Positions 25,289-35,151 of a stretch of 61,655 nt of DNA are shown here, in pieces. A program made the position numbers and the translations under genes. The number at the start of each line of letters is the position of its first letter. The first letter of the stretch is position 1. Origin of the DNA: Myxococcales bacterium (GTDB taxonomy: Bacteria; Myxococcota_A; Polyangia; Polyangiales; Polyangiaceae); assembly GCA_025351875.1 (NCBI GenBank), contig JANXVA010000411.1, positions 1 to 61,655 of the forward strand. The letters run 5' to 3'. Below the pieces are notes generated by a model. That model did not search any database, was not told the DNA's origin, and saw only the letters and a list, made by a program, of their open reading frames with translations.

Positions 25289-26959
25289 TCAGCGGACGGG
25301 AAGAACGACGCGGAAGGTCGTCCCCGTGCCGGTGGCCGAGCGAGCGCTGACCTGCCCACCGTGCGCCTCGGCGACGGCCTTCACGAGGGCCAGCCCGAGC
25401 CCGGTTCCCTTCTGCTTTCGAGCCGACGGCTCCGCGCCGCCGCCGGCCACCGCGCGCGTGGTGAAGAAGCGTTCGAACATGTGCGGCAGGTCCTTCTCCG
25501 GGATCCCGGGGCCGCTGTCGCACACCTCGAGGATTACCCGCCTCGCGTCCTCGGGATCGGGTTTGACGCTGACGCGCACCTCGCCGCCTCGTCCCGCGAA
25601 GGAAGCGGCGTTGTCGACGAGGTTGCGCACGACGGAGTCGAGGCGCGGCTCGACGCCCACGACGGTGGCCGACGCGTCGGCATCGATCGCGAACCGCACC
25701 TCGGGGTGACTCTGTTCGATCGCGTGCGTGACGCCGCGGGCGAGCGCCGCGAGATCGACCGGGGCACGGAGCTCGTTGGGCATGCCCGCCTCGGCGCGCG
25801 CGAGCTCGAGGAACTGCGAGACGAGCGCATCGAGCCGAGTGCTCGAGTCGGCGAGGATCTTCGAGAGGCGGGCAGCCCGCTTCTCGTCGACCCCTCCGCT
25901 GTCGAGCGACTCGGCGCACGTGCGGATCGCGGCGACGGGGTTCTTGAACTCGTGGACGAGGTCCGCGATGAACTCCTCGTTCGCGCGCCTTCGCTCGTCG
26001 AGCGAGCCGAGAAGCCCGTTGAAAGCCTCCGCGAGATCGGCGACCTCGTCGCCGGGCGGCGGATCGAGATCGGCGCGCGGGTTCGCGCTCCGCGCCTTCT
26101 CGAGAACGCGCTCGCGCAACCACTCGATGGGACGGACCATGCGACGCCCCATCCACCACGAGAAGCCGAGCGCGAACGGCAGCATGATGAGCGAGAGCCG
26201 CAGGAGCTGGTAGCGGAGATCGTAGAGCGCACGAACCGCACGACGCGACGACTCCTGTACGTAGATCGCCTCGATGCCGTCGCCGGCCGCGACCGCGCGC
26301 GACGCGTGACACACGAGCAGCTTGAAGGCTGGTGACGTGCGGCATCCGGTATCGACGTCCAGAGCCGCAGGCGGCGGGGCGCTCGAGCGAAACAGCGTCG
26401 AGACCGGCGCGGCGGCCCCAGGGTCGTGGTTCTGCCGCTTCACGCCGAAGCCGTAGTCGTGCGTGGTGCCCTCGGGGAGCGGCGACGGCGTGATGGGGGC
26501 GCCCTCGTCGTGCCAGGGCGTGACCTTGATGATCTCGGGGCGGCGCTGGAGCGGGCCGAGCGTCTCGTCGAACTCGCGGAGCGTTGGCGCGCCGTCGGGG
26601 CCGAAGAACAGCGTTCCGACCTGATGCACGACGTCCGTGCCCTGATCGCGATCGACGTCGAAGCGTACGGTGCCATCGCTACGGACGAGGCGGATCCGCG
26701 CGGTGTGCTGCGCGGCGACCGCGGCGAGCCTCGCCTCGGTCCGCACCGGGTCGAGCCCCTCGGCACTCGCGGCAGTGAGCGCGGATGCAGCGTCCTCTGC
26801 GGTCTCGCGAGCGCTCCATTGCAGCTTGCCGCCGATGTCGCGCTCCATCGCGCTCCACCCGACGACGATCGCCTGCGGCAGCACGAGCATCGCTAGCACC
26901 ATGAGGACCGCGTTGGTCCGCAGCGACGTCCATGGCAGAGCGCGGCGCCGCGTCGGCAC
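25289..26959 (-). CDS. Sensor histidine kinase
   Basis: 556 residues, starting at a GTG that directly follows the regulator's stop (TGAGTG). First membrane helix about 15-35, a periplasmic sensor region with an internal Cys pair, second helix near 245-265, then HAMP. The H-box EFIADLVHEFKNPVAAIR, N-box NLVDNAASFAG, G1 CDSGPGIPEKDLPHMFERFF and G2 GTGLGLALVKAVAEAHGG are complete, so the kinase should be active. Layout and H-box resemble the ChvG/ExoS type. The sensed signal is unknown. It pairs with the OmpR-type regulator upstream. Confidence 0.92.
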   Translation of the reverse strand: MPTRRRALPWTSLRTNAVLMVLAMLVLPQAIVVGWSAMERDIGGKLQWSARETAEDAASALTAASAEGLDPVRTEARLAAVAAQHTARIRLVRSDGTVRFDVDRDQGTDVVHQVGTLFFGPDGAPTLREFDETLGPLQRRPEIIKVTPWHDEGAPITPSPLPEGTTHDYGFGVKRQNHDPGAAAPVSTLFRSSAPPPAALDVDTGCRTSPAFKLLVCHASRAVAAGDGIEAIYVQESSRRAVRALYDLRYQLLRLSLIMLPFALGFSWWMGRRMVRPIEWLRERVLEKARSANPRADLDPPPGDEVADLAEAFNGLLGSLDERRRANEEFIADLVHEFKNPVAAIRTCAESLDSGGVDEKRAARLSKILADSSTRLDALVSQFLELARAEAGMPNELRAPVDLAALARGVTHAIEQSHPEVRFAIDADASATVVGVEPRLDSVVRNLVDNAASFAGRGGEVRVSVKPDPEDARRVILEVCDSGPGIPEKDLPHMFERFFTTRAVAGGGAEPSARKQKGTGLGLALVKAVAEAHGGQVSARSATGTGTTFRVVLPVR

Positions 26960-27649
26960 TCAGCCGTCCTTCCAGCGGTACCCTGCCCCGATGATGGTCT
27001 CGATGCGATCGAAGCTCGGATCCACCGCCTCGATCTTGCGGCGCAACCTGCGCACGTACGTGTCGATGATGCGCTCGGCGACGACCGACTCGTCACCGCG
27101 AACGATCTCGAGGAGGCGATCCCGCGAGAGCACGAAGCCCGCGCGCGACGCGAGCGCCTCGAGCAGCCGGAACTCGGTGACGGTGACGGTGAGCGGCGTC
27201 CCTGCGTAGCGGACCTCGAGCCGCTCGGGGAAGAGCTCGAGAGCCCCCTTCACGACGGCACGCTCGGTCCGTTGCGCCGCGCGCATGGCCTCCCGGCGGA
27301 GGAGCGCGGCGACACGCGCGAGGAGCACGCGCGTGCTGAACGGCTTGGCGACGTAGTCGTCGGCGCCGAGCTCGAGCCCGAGGGCCTCGTCGATCTCGTC
27401 ATCGCGTGACGTGAGGAGCACGAGCGGTACCCCATTGCCGCCCTCACGCAGCTTGCGACAGAGCGAGAAGCCGTCGAGGCCCGGCATGTTCACGTCGCTG
27501 ATCACCGCGTTCGGCTTGCTCGCCTTCACCACCTCGAGCCCGCGCTGACCGTCGGCGGCCGTGAGCACGTCGTAGCCCGCGTCCTCGAACGCCAGCGAGA
27601 GCGCGTCGAGGAGCGAGGCGTCGTCGTCGATGAGGAGGACCGTCGGCAT
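26960..27649 (-). CDS. OmpR/PhoB-family response regulator
   Basis: 229 residues. The receiver domain has the acidic pair IDDDAS, phospho-acceptor Asp in AVISDVNMPGLDG, and the conserved Lys in DDYVAKPFSTRVLL. The C-terminal winged helix LTVTVTEFRLLEALASR ... RIIDTYVRRLRRKIE is typical. The start is set at ATG 27649 (MPTVLLIDDD); no strong Shine-Dalgarno is visible. It heads the minus-strand run that continues through the kinase, two membrane proteins and the radical SAM cluster. An inverted repeat 20 bases upstream of its start may be an autoregulatory site or leader hairpin. Confidence 0.93.
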   Translation of the reverse strand: MPTVLLIDDDASLLDALSLAFEDAGYDVLTAADGQRGLEVVKASKPNAVISDVNMPGLDGFSLCRKLREGGNGVPLVLLTSRDDEIDEALGLELGADDYVAKPFSTRVLLARVAALLRREAMRAAQRTERAVVKGALELFPERLEVRYAGTPLTVTVTEFRLLEALASRAGFVLSRDRLLEIVRGDESVVAERIIDTYVRRLRRKIEAVDPSFDRIETIIGAGYRWKDG

Positions 27650-27668
27650 CGGTAGGTCAGGTTTGCGC

Positions 27669-27692
27669 AATTCGTGAGCTTGCTAACGAATT
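27669..27692. promoter_or_regulatory. Inverted repeat AATTCGT-N10-ACGAATT
   Basis: A perfect 7-bp inverted repeat with a 10-base spacer lies immediately upstream of the response regulator gene, in the spacer shared with the divergent deacetylase gene. Its AT-rich half-sites stand out in this genome. It may be an operator or an mRNA leader hairpin. Confidence 0.35.
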
Positions 27693-27834
27693 TCGGAGGG
27701 GGAAGGTCGGCGGGAGTGGATCAGGATGGATCCAGTGACGCCACCGGGTCGCGAGGCGAGGCGTCGATTTGCCGTGAAAACCAGCGACGAGGCCCGTTCC
27801 TTCCCGGGCACACGATGTGCGTAGAGGTGCGGTA

Positions 27835-28866
27835 ATGCTGGCCCTTCGTTCCCTCCTCGCCGTCCTGACCGTGGGCTTGCTGGCCTCGCTGACCCCGGCG
27901 TGCGCCAGCGAGACCGACGACGGCTCGACCTCCGAGGACGACTACACGCGCAAGAAGGGGAAGCTCCAGCTGGTCGTCACCGTCGACTGGGAAGGCCGCG
28001 ACCTCCGCGAGGACAACCTGCTCGCGATGCAGGAGCTCCACGCGCGCTTCCCGCAGGTGAAGGTCGTCCACTTCCTCAACGCCGGTTACTACACGAAGCA
28101 AGGCGCTCGCCCCGCGGACGTCACCGCGCGCATCCAGCGCGCGATCGCTCCGGGCGACGAGAAGGCGCTCCACATCCACGGCTGGAAGCGCCTGTTCGAG
28201 GCCTCGGGCGTCGCGTTCCGCGCGTCGCCCACGTTCTGGGGCACGAGCCTCGACCCGCACGCGGGCGACTGTCTCGAGACCGACTGCGGGCACGAGGTGC
28301 CGATCAGCCTCTACACCAGCGAGGAGCTCCGCAAGGTCGTGAAGCTCAGCCTCGATACGCTCGAAGGCAACGGCTTCGGTCGCGCGAAGAGCTTTCGCTG
28401 CGGCGGCTGGATGGCGAAGCCGAACGTGCGCGACGCGATCGCCGCCGAGGGCCTGAAATACGAGCACTCCGCCGTGCCGACGGTGTTCCTCAAGCCGAAG
28501 CTCGGCACGATGCCCGTCTATTCGTGGCTCTCAGACCTCTGGCAAGGCACCACGAACGTCTCGCAGCCGTACGCGATCACCACGACGACCACCCCGCTCA
28601 CGGAGGTCCCCGACAACGGCGCGCTCGCCGACTACGTCAGCACGCAGCAGATGATCGACACCTTCGAGGCGAACAAGGCCGCCTTCCTCGCGGACCGCAG
28701 CAAGAACGTGGTCGTCTCCGTCGGCTTCCACGAGGAGACCGCGGCGACCTACCTCCCGCAGCTCGAGGCCGCCCTCCAGCGCATGTACGACGAGGCCAAG
28801 GCCGAGAAGATCCCCTTCGAGAGCGTCACCAGCGAAGCCTTGAGCGCCCCCGCCTCGCCTCACTGA
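27835..28866 (+). CDS. Polysaccharide-deacetylase-like lipoprotein
   Basis: 343 residues. ATG 27835 with GAGG 12 bases upstream; the lipoprotein signal ends at LTPAC (Cys23). It has a NodB-like barrel pattern: VVTVDWEGRD (catalytic/metal Asp), ALHIHGWKRLF (metal His pair), FRCGGWMAKPNV, and a late VVSVGFHEETAATYL. Expected to remove acyl groups from a cell-surface or extracellular polysaccharide, acting at the outer membrane or periplasm. Divergent from the two-component system. Substrate unknown. Confidence 0.7.
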   Translation: MLALRSLLAVLTVGLLASLTPACASETDDGSTSEDDYTRKKGKLQLVVTVDWEGRDLREDNLLAMQELHARFPQVKVVHFLNAGYYTKQGARPADVTARIQRAIAPGDEKALHIHGWKRLFEASGVAFRASPTFWGTSLDPHAGDCLETDCGHEVPISLYTSEELRKVVKLSLDTLEGNGFGRAKSFRCGGWMAKPNVRDAIAAEGLKYEHSAVPTVFLKPKLGTMPVYSWLSDLWQGTTNVSQPYAITTTTTPLTEVPDNGALADYVSTQQMIDTFEANKAAFLADRSKNVVVSVGFHEETAATYLPQLEAALQRMYDEAKAEKIPFESVTSEALSAPASPH

Positions 28867-28902
28867 AGTTGGGGACAGCCCCCACGCACCACAAAATGCG
28901 AA

Positions 28903-28933
28903 GTGGCGGGACCCGCTCTCGCGATCCCGCCAC
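28903..28933. terminator. Bidirectional hairpin between convergent genes
   Basis: GTGGCGGGA and TCCCGCCAC form a perfect 9-bp stem with a 13-base loop, in the 87-bp spacer between the convergent deacetylase and PilZ-protein genes. Short T-rich sequence follows on the minus strand (ACTTCGCATTTT). Confidence 0.6.
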
Positions 28934-28953
28934 CCTCGCTCACGTCACCACTC

Positions 28954-30657
28954 TCAGTGGTGCTTCTTCTTCTTGTGGGCGCCGGCGTGCGCCTCGGCCG
29001 GCTTGTCGTTGCCGACATGGCCAGGCTTGGCGAGGTGCATCTCGAGCGTGTCACCGTGCGCCTTCACCTGGTAGTTCGGGACGCCGTCCTTGAACGTGAC
29101 CGAGAGCTCGGCGCCGCTGGTCTCGTTCGAGATGCGAATCGCCGCGATGCGCGGGTCCTTCGCCGCGAGCGGACCGGCCGCGTCGAGCGATTTGCGCCCC
29201 GGGAGGACGACGGTGAAGCCCGACGGCTGCGACGCGCCCTGGATGAACGTGACCGGACCGTCCATCTTGATCTTGAGCACGTTGCCGTGGGTGACAGGAC
29301 CGTTGCCGAACGGAACGGCCTTGCCGGGCTTGCCGCCCATGGTCGGGTCGGCGCCGAGTGTCGCCGCGGCCGTCGCGAGCGGGTCGTTCGCGGCAGGCAT
29401 GATGGGGGCCGGGGACGGCGCCGGGGTCGCGGCGACCGTGGTCGCGGTGTCCGCGGGCGTCGTGGCAGCTGCAGGCGCGGGCTTCCGCAGCGCGACGAGG
29501 CAGAGGATGCTCGCGATGCCGATCGCGCCGCCGACCATCGCGCGCTTCTTCGTCATCGCGAAGCGCGGCTTCGCGGGCGCTTCGTCGAAGAGCATCGGCT
29601 CGTCGATCTCACCGCGAACCACCTTGCGACCGGCCGCGTGCAGACCGCCGCCCGGCGCGGGCGCCGTCGTGCGACGCAGCGGGATCTCGACATCGTCCGC
29701 CGCGCCGTTGCGCTTCGCGCTGGCGCGCGCGGCGAGCAGGGCCATCGTCGTCTTCGCGCGCTTCGCCCACTTCTCGAGGGCGGGCGTGACCTTCGCCATG
29801 CTGCGCGCGAAGCCGCTCTTCAGCTTCTTCGACTCCTCGTCCTGCCCATCGTCGGCCAGGGCGGAGGCCTTCGCGATCATGCCGCGCGACCCGATCTCCT
29901 CGTGGTGAGAGGCTTCGATCTCGTGCTGATGCGGAGCGTCGTTCATGTCGTCCATTTCGTCGTCCATCGAGTGAGGAACGAGCGACCCGTCTCGCCCGGT
30001 TGAATGCTCTGCTTCCATGCGATCCATGTCGGCGCACTCGGAGGCATGAGCCTCCTCGTCGTCGTAGCGGAGCGTGACCACGAGCTGCGGGATCCGCGTG
30101 TTGGGCTCGACCTCGACCTCGACGCGGTCGATGAGAGCGGGGCGACGGTTACCGCTCGTCGCGTCCTCGAGGTCGAGCTGCTTGCCGACCTGGAGAAAGC
30201 CTAGCTCGCTGAAGGCCGTGACGATTGCGCCCTGCGAGTCCCGCACGCGAGCGCGCATCGGCGAGGCGAGGCCGTCGATGTGCAGCCGGACCTTGCGGCC
30301 CTGCGGAGGGTGGATGGCCATGCCGTCCTCGACCATTCCGACGATGCGCTGGAGAGACACGGTGCTCGCCGAGTCGAGGTTCGTGAACCTGATCCCGAAC
30401 TCCCCACCGTTGCCCATGTCGTCCTTCCAGAGGACTTCACCGGCGGCGACGACGACCATTCCCTGGCCGGCGTCGAAGCGACACGTTACGGGCTGCCCCA
30501 CTTCGGGCAGGTACGCCGTGCGCAGGTGCATGCCCTCTTCCGAGAGGTTGACGGCCTGCGCCTCGAACGAGGGGCCGAGCGCGCCGCCGACCTCGACCAT
30601 TCCATCGAACGGGATCCGTGATGCGTTGGGCGCGCGGCGATCGGTTGCGTTGCTCAT
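28954..30657 (-). CDS. PilZ-domain protein with membrane anchor and AMIN-like C-terminus
   Basis: 567 residues; excellent ribosome site GGAGGAG eight bases before the ATG. An N-terminal PilZ-type domain (RIPFDGMVEVGG, NLSEEGMHLRT, GEFGIRFTNLD) suggests binding of cyclic di-GMP, although the RxxxR motif is imperfect. A long acidic and Ala-rich linker leads to one membrane helix (AMVGGAIGIASILCLVAL, about 390-407). The C-terminal ~120 residues (VLKIKMDGPVTFIQGASQ, RIAAIRISNETSGAELSVTF, LEMHLAKPGH) resemble an AMIN domain, which binds cell wall in PilQ and amidases. A Lys/His tail KKKKHH ends it. This arrangement could link cytoplasmic second messenger to the envelope. Confidence 0.75.
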   Translation of the reverse strand: MSNATDRRAPNASRIPFDGMVEVGGALGPSFEAQAVNLSEEGMHLRTAYLPEVGQPVTCRFDAGQGMVVVAAGEVLWKDDMGNGGEFGIRFTNLDSASTVSLQRIVGMVEDGMAIHPPQGRKVRLHIDGLASPMRARVRDSQGAIVTAFSELGFLQVGKQLDLEDATSGNRRPALIDRVEVEVEPNTRIPQLVVTLRYDDEEAHASECADMDRMEAEHSTGRDGSLVPHSMDDEMDDMNDAPHQHEIEASHHEEIGSRGMIAKASALADDGQDEESKKLKSGFARSMAKVTPALEKWAKRAKTTMALLAARASAKRNGAADDVEIPLRRTTAPAPGGGLHAAGRKVVRGEIDEPMLFDEAPAKPRFAMTKKRAMVGGAIGIASILCLVALRKPAPAAATTPADTATTVAATPAPSPAPIMPAANDPLATAAATLGADPTMGGKPGKAVPFGNGPVTHGNVLKIKMDGPVTFIQGASQPSGFTVVLPGRKSLDAAGPLAAKDPRIAAIRISNETSGAELSVTFKDGVPNYQVKAHGDTLEMHLAKPGHVGNDKPAEAHAGAHKKKKHH

Positions 30658-30780
30658 GAATTTCTCCTCCGAACCTCCGTTGGTCCTAAGGAAGAGCGCG
30701 ATGTCGGGCCAAGTTTTTGCACCGCGACGTGCATGCAATCTGCACCATTTCGCGAGTGGCGCGCGGCCTCCGCAGCGCTT

Positions 30781-33306
30781 TCAGGCCGGAGGCAGCAGCG
30801 CGAGCAGGTGCCGGCGGAGACCGTCCGGGCTCGCCGTCGCGCGCTGCTGAATCAGCGCCTGCGCGTTGGGCACACCGAGGACGAGAAGGGATTGCGCGAG
30901 CGCGAGCACGAGATCGCCGCCGGCGCCCGGGGGAGGCACCGACCACCGCGCCGTGCGTGCAGGCGCAAAGGCACGCGCCACGATCGCCCCGGCCGCGGCA
31001 CGGGCGTCAGGCAATGCCTCGCTGAGCGCGATCACCGCCGCAAGACGCGCATCGTCCATCATCGCGGCGCTTCCGGTGAGGATCGCCTCGAGCTTCGTGG
31101 CCGCGTGCGTATCGATCGAACGAAGCGCGCGCAGGCCAGTGATGGCCGTGATGACGATGACCGGCGCGACGTGGCCGAGCGCACCGAAGAGAAGCGGACG
31201 AGCTCGCTCACCCCAGAGGCCTGCCAACGCGAAGAGCGCCGTCGCGGACGTCTCGGGATTGGGGCTGCGGAGAAACTCCGCGACCACGCTGCCGGTACCG
31301 TCGCTCGGACCCGAAGGCAGTGCGCGGATGAGGTCCTCGACGAGCGATCCCTCGAGCTCGCCGCGGTCGACGCAACCGCGTAGCGCGCCCGTGAGCGGCG
31401 CGAGCGACGCCGGACCGATCGCCCGCATGATCTTCACGAAGCAGACGCGCGCCACCGGCGACGCATGCTTCGCGCGACCTTCGAGGAGAGCCTGCGCGCC
31501 TGCGAGTTGCGGTTCGACGAGGACATGCAGGAGGTCCACCGTCGGATTTTCGCTGCCCGACAACGCCTTGGTGACGAGGGGCTGGAGTCGGGCGGGATCA
31601 CGCAGCAAGCGAAGGGCGGCACCGGCGGCGATGGCGCGCGGGCCGACCGCCCCCTCTGCCTTGATGATGCCGCGAAGCGCCCGAACGAGGATGGATAGGG
31701 TCGACGCGTCCGCCGATTTCATGAGCTTGCGGATGACGGGGTCGAGGAGCTGGAGGTCAGCCTCGAACTTCACGATGTCCTGCATCGCCTCGAGCTGCGC
31801 GAGCCACAGACCAGGGTCGCGTGCGAGCGTCTCGCCGAGATCGGCGACCTCGTTGAGCTGGTTCTGGTGCTCGAAGAGGAACGACGTCATGCCCTCGGAC
31901 TGGAGCTCGAGCCAGCTCTCGCGACCGGGGTCCTTGCCGGCCGGGGGGCGAGGCAGAGCCTCGGACGACGTCGGGCTCTCCAGCTCGAGCCACGCGCGAG
32001 ACTCCGGCGCCGACTCCATCGAGACGGCGACCGGCGCGAGCAGCTCGCGAAGCTCCGTGCGGAGGTGGCGCATCGATTGTTGGCGCTCGCCGGGATCCTT
32101 CGCGATCGCCTTCATGATGATGCTCTCGAGGAGCGGATCGATGTCGGGCATGAAGGACGACGGCGGGGTCGGCGCGTCCGTCACCTGCCTCCGCGCCGTG
32201 ATGCCGGGGTCCTCCCCGGTGAACGGCAGCTTCCCGGTCGCGAGCTCGTACATGAGCATGCCGAGAGCGTAGACGTCGCTCCGGGCATCGAGCACGAAGC
32301 CCTGGCACTGCTCGGGGGACATGTACTCCGGAGTCCCGGCGACGCGACTGCTCTGCGTGTTGCCCGTCCACGCGAGCGCCACGCCGAAGTCGCAAACCTT
32401 GGGGATCTCGGTCGGCGTCTCGTCGTCGTCGAGACCCGAGCACATGAGAATGTTCGACGGCTTGATGTCGCGATGGATGATCCCGTGACGGTGCACGTGA
32501 CCGAGCCCGGCGCAGATGCTCGAGATGATCCGGACGGCGCGCTCGAGAGGCAGCGCGCCCTCCTGGTCGAGGACGGTCTGGAGATCCGTGCCGTCCAGGA
32601 ACTCCATGACGAGGTAGAGCAGGCCGTCCGACTCCTGCCCGAAGTCGAGGATCCGCGTGACGTTCGGGTGGTCGATCTTGCTCATCGTGAGCGCCTCCGC
32701 GTGGAAGCGCTTCGAGAACTCGGCGTCGGCCTGGAAGGTGGTGTGGAGGACCTTGATCGCGACCTCCTTGTCGAGATCGCGATGGCGGCCGCGGTAGACC
32801 GCACCCATGCCGCCGCTCCCGACGCGCGCCTCGAGGCTGTACTTTCCGCCCGCCAGCACCCTCCCGATGTAAGGGTCGGGCTTGTCCGCGACATGCGCGG
32901 CTACAGGCTGCTCGAGGTCTCGTGTGTGCCTCGCGGAGAGCGTCGGCGACGTCCCTCGCTTCGCCGGCGGCTGGGCGAGGCTCGCCGGGGGCGTCTCGAC
33001 GGCCGGCGCCCGAGCGGCGCTCTCGTGCTGCGCGTCCTCCGTTGACGTCTCGTACGGCGCGAGCTTCAGGGGAAAGCCGCGATCCGTCGGCGGACCGACC
33101 GGCTCCGCCAGGAACATCACCGCCTTCGACGCGCCGGGGGCGTAGCACTCGAGAATGTGTGTCCGCCGGTCGACGGGACCGGCGAGCAGAGGAACGAAGA
33201 CCGCGCCGCGGCGCCCCGCGATCTTGTGAAGGCGCGCGATGTGGCGCTCCTCGCTGAGATCCGCGACGAGGATGGGGTGCAGCTCGTTGTGGGTATCGAT
33301 CTTCAT
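30781..33306 (-). CDS. Ser/Thr protein kinase with N-terminal and repeat C-terminal domains
   Basis: 841 residues. An N-terminal ~90-residue domain (PILVADLSEERHIARLHKIAGRRG) has a PilZ-like or small beta-barrel look. The kinase domain starts near 150: GSGGMGAVYRG, AIKVLH, HRDIKPSNILM, VCDFGVALAW, GTPEYMSPEQ. The C-terminal ~400 residues are helical repeats of HEAT type (LLDPVIRKLMKSADASTLSILVRALRGIIK, FLRSPNPETSATALFALAGLWGERA). No membrane helix is present, so this is a soluble kinase whose tail is likely a docking scaffold. The gene lies 123 bases upstream of the PilZ gene on the same strand. Confidence 0.88.
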   Translation of the reverse strand: MKIDTHNELHPILVADLSEERHIARLHKIAGRRGAVFVPLLAGPVDRRTHILECYAPGASKAVMFLAEPVGPPTDRGFPLKLAPYETSTEDAQHESAARAPAVETPPASLAQPPAKRGTSPTLSARHTRDLEQPVAAHVADKPDPYIGRVLAGGKYSLEARVGSGGMGAVYRGRHRDLDKEVAIKVLHTTFQADAEFSKRFHAEALTMSKIDHPNVTRILDFGQESDGLLYLVMEFLDGTDLQTVLDQEGALPLERAVRIISSICAGLGHVHRHGIIHRDIKPSNILMCSGLDDDETPTEIPKVCDFGVALAWTGNTQSSRVAGTPEYMSPEQCQGFVLDARSDVYALGMLMYELATGKLPFTGEDPGITARRQVTDAPTPPSSFMPDIDPLLESIIMKAIAKDPGERQQSMRHLRTELRELLAPVAVSMESAPESRAWLELESPTSSEALPRPPAGKDPGRESWLELQSEGMTSFLFEHQNQLNEVADLGETLARDPGLWLAQLEAMQDIVKFEADLQLLDPVIRKLMKSADASTLSILVRALRGIIKAEGAVGPRAIAAGAALRLLRDPARLQPLVTKALSGSENPTVDLLHVLVEPQLAGAQALLEGRAKHASPVARVCFVKIMRAIGPASLAPLTGALRGCVDRGELEGSLVEDLIRALPSGPSDGTGSVVAEFLRSPNPETSATALFALAGLWGERARPLLFGALGHVAPVIVITAITGLRALRSIDTHAATKLEAILTGSAAMMDDARLAAVIALSEALPDARAAAGAIVARAFAPARTARWSVPPPGAGGDLVLALAQSLLVLGVPNAQALIQQRATASPDGLRRHLLALLPPA

Positions 33307-33397
33307 CCGCCGGAGTCCGCACTCCCCCTGGAGTCAGTCTACAGCCCACCTGTCCCGGTAGACACAGCGATGCCGCGCCACGGGTGCGGCGTCATGT

Positions 33398-35002
<1,605 letters not shown>

Positions 35003-35151
35003 CGCGAGCCCGTTATAGGCTTCCTCCGGCCGGGCTGTCACCCGATCGAGCGACGGGCCGCCCACCTGCGACTCCCCGATCAGACCACCGTCTGGGGGAC
35101 AGCGGTCGGTCTGGCTTCTCGACGTTCGGCCTTCTATCCTCGAACGAGGCC

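Noticed and set aside
30658-30780. Sigma-54 promoter TGGCCCGACATCGCG upstream of the PilZ gene
   Set aside because: The -12 element is CG rather than GC at the required spacing, so the match is not convincing.
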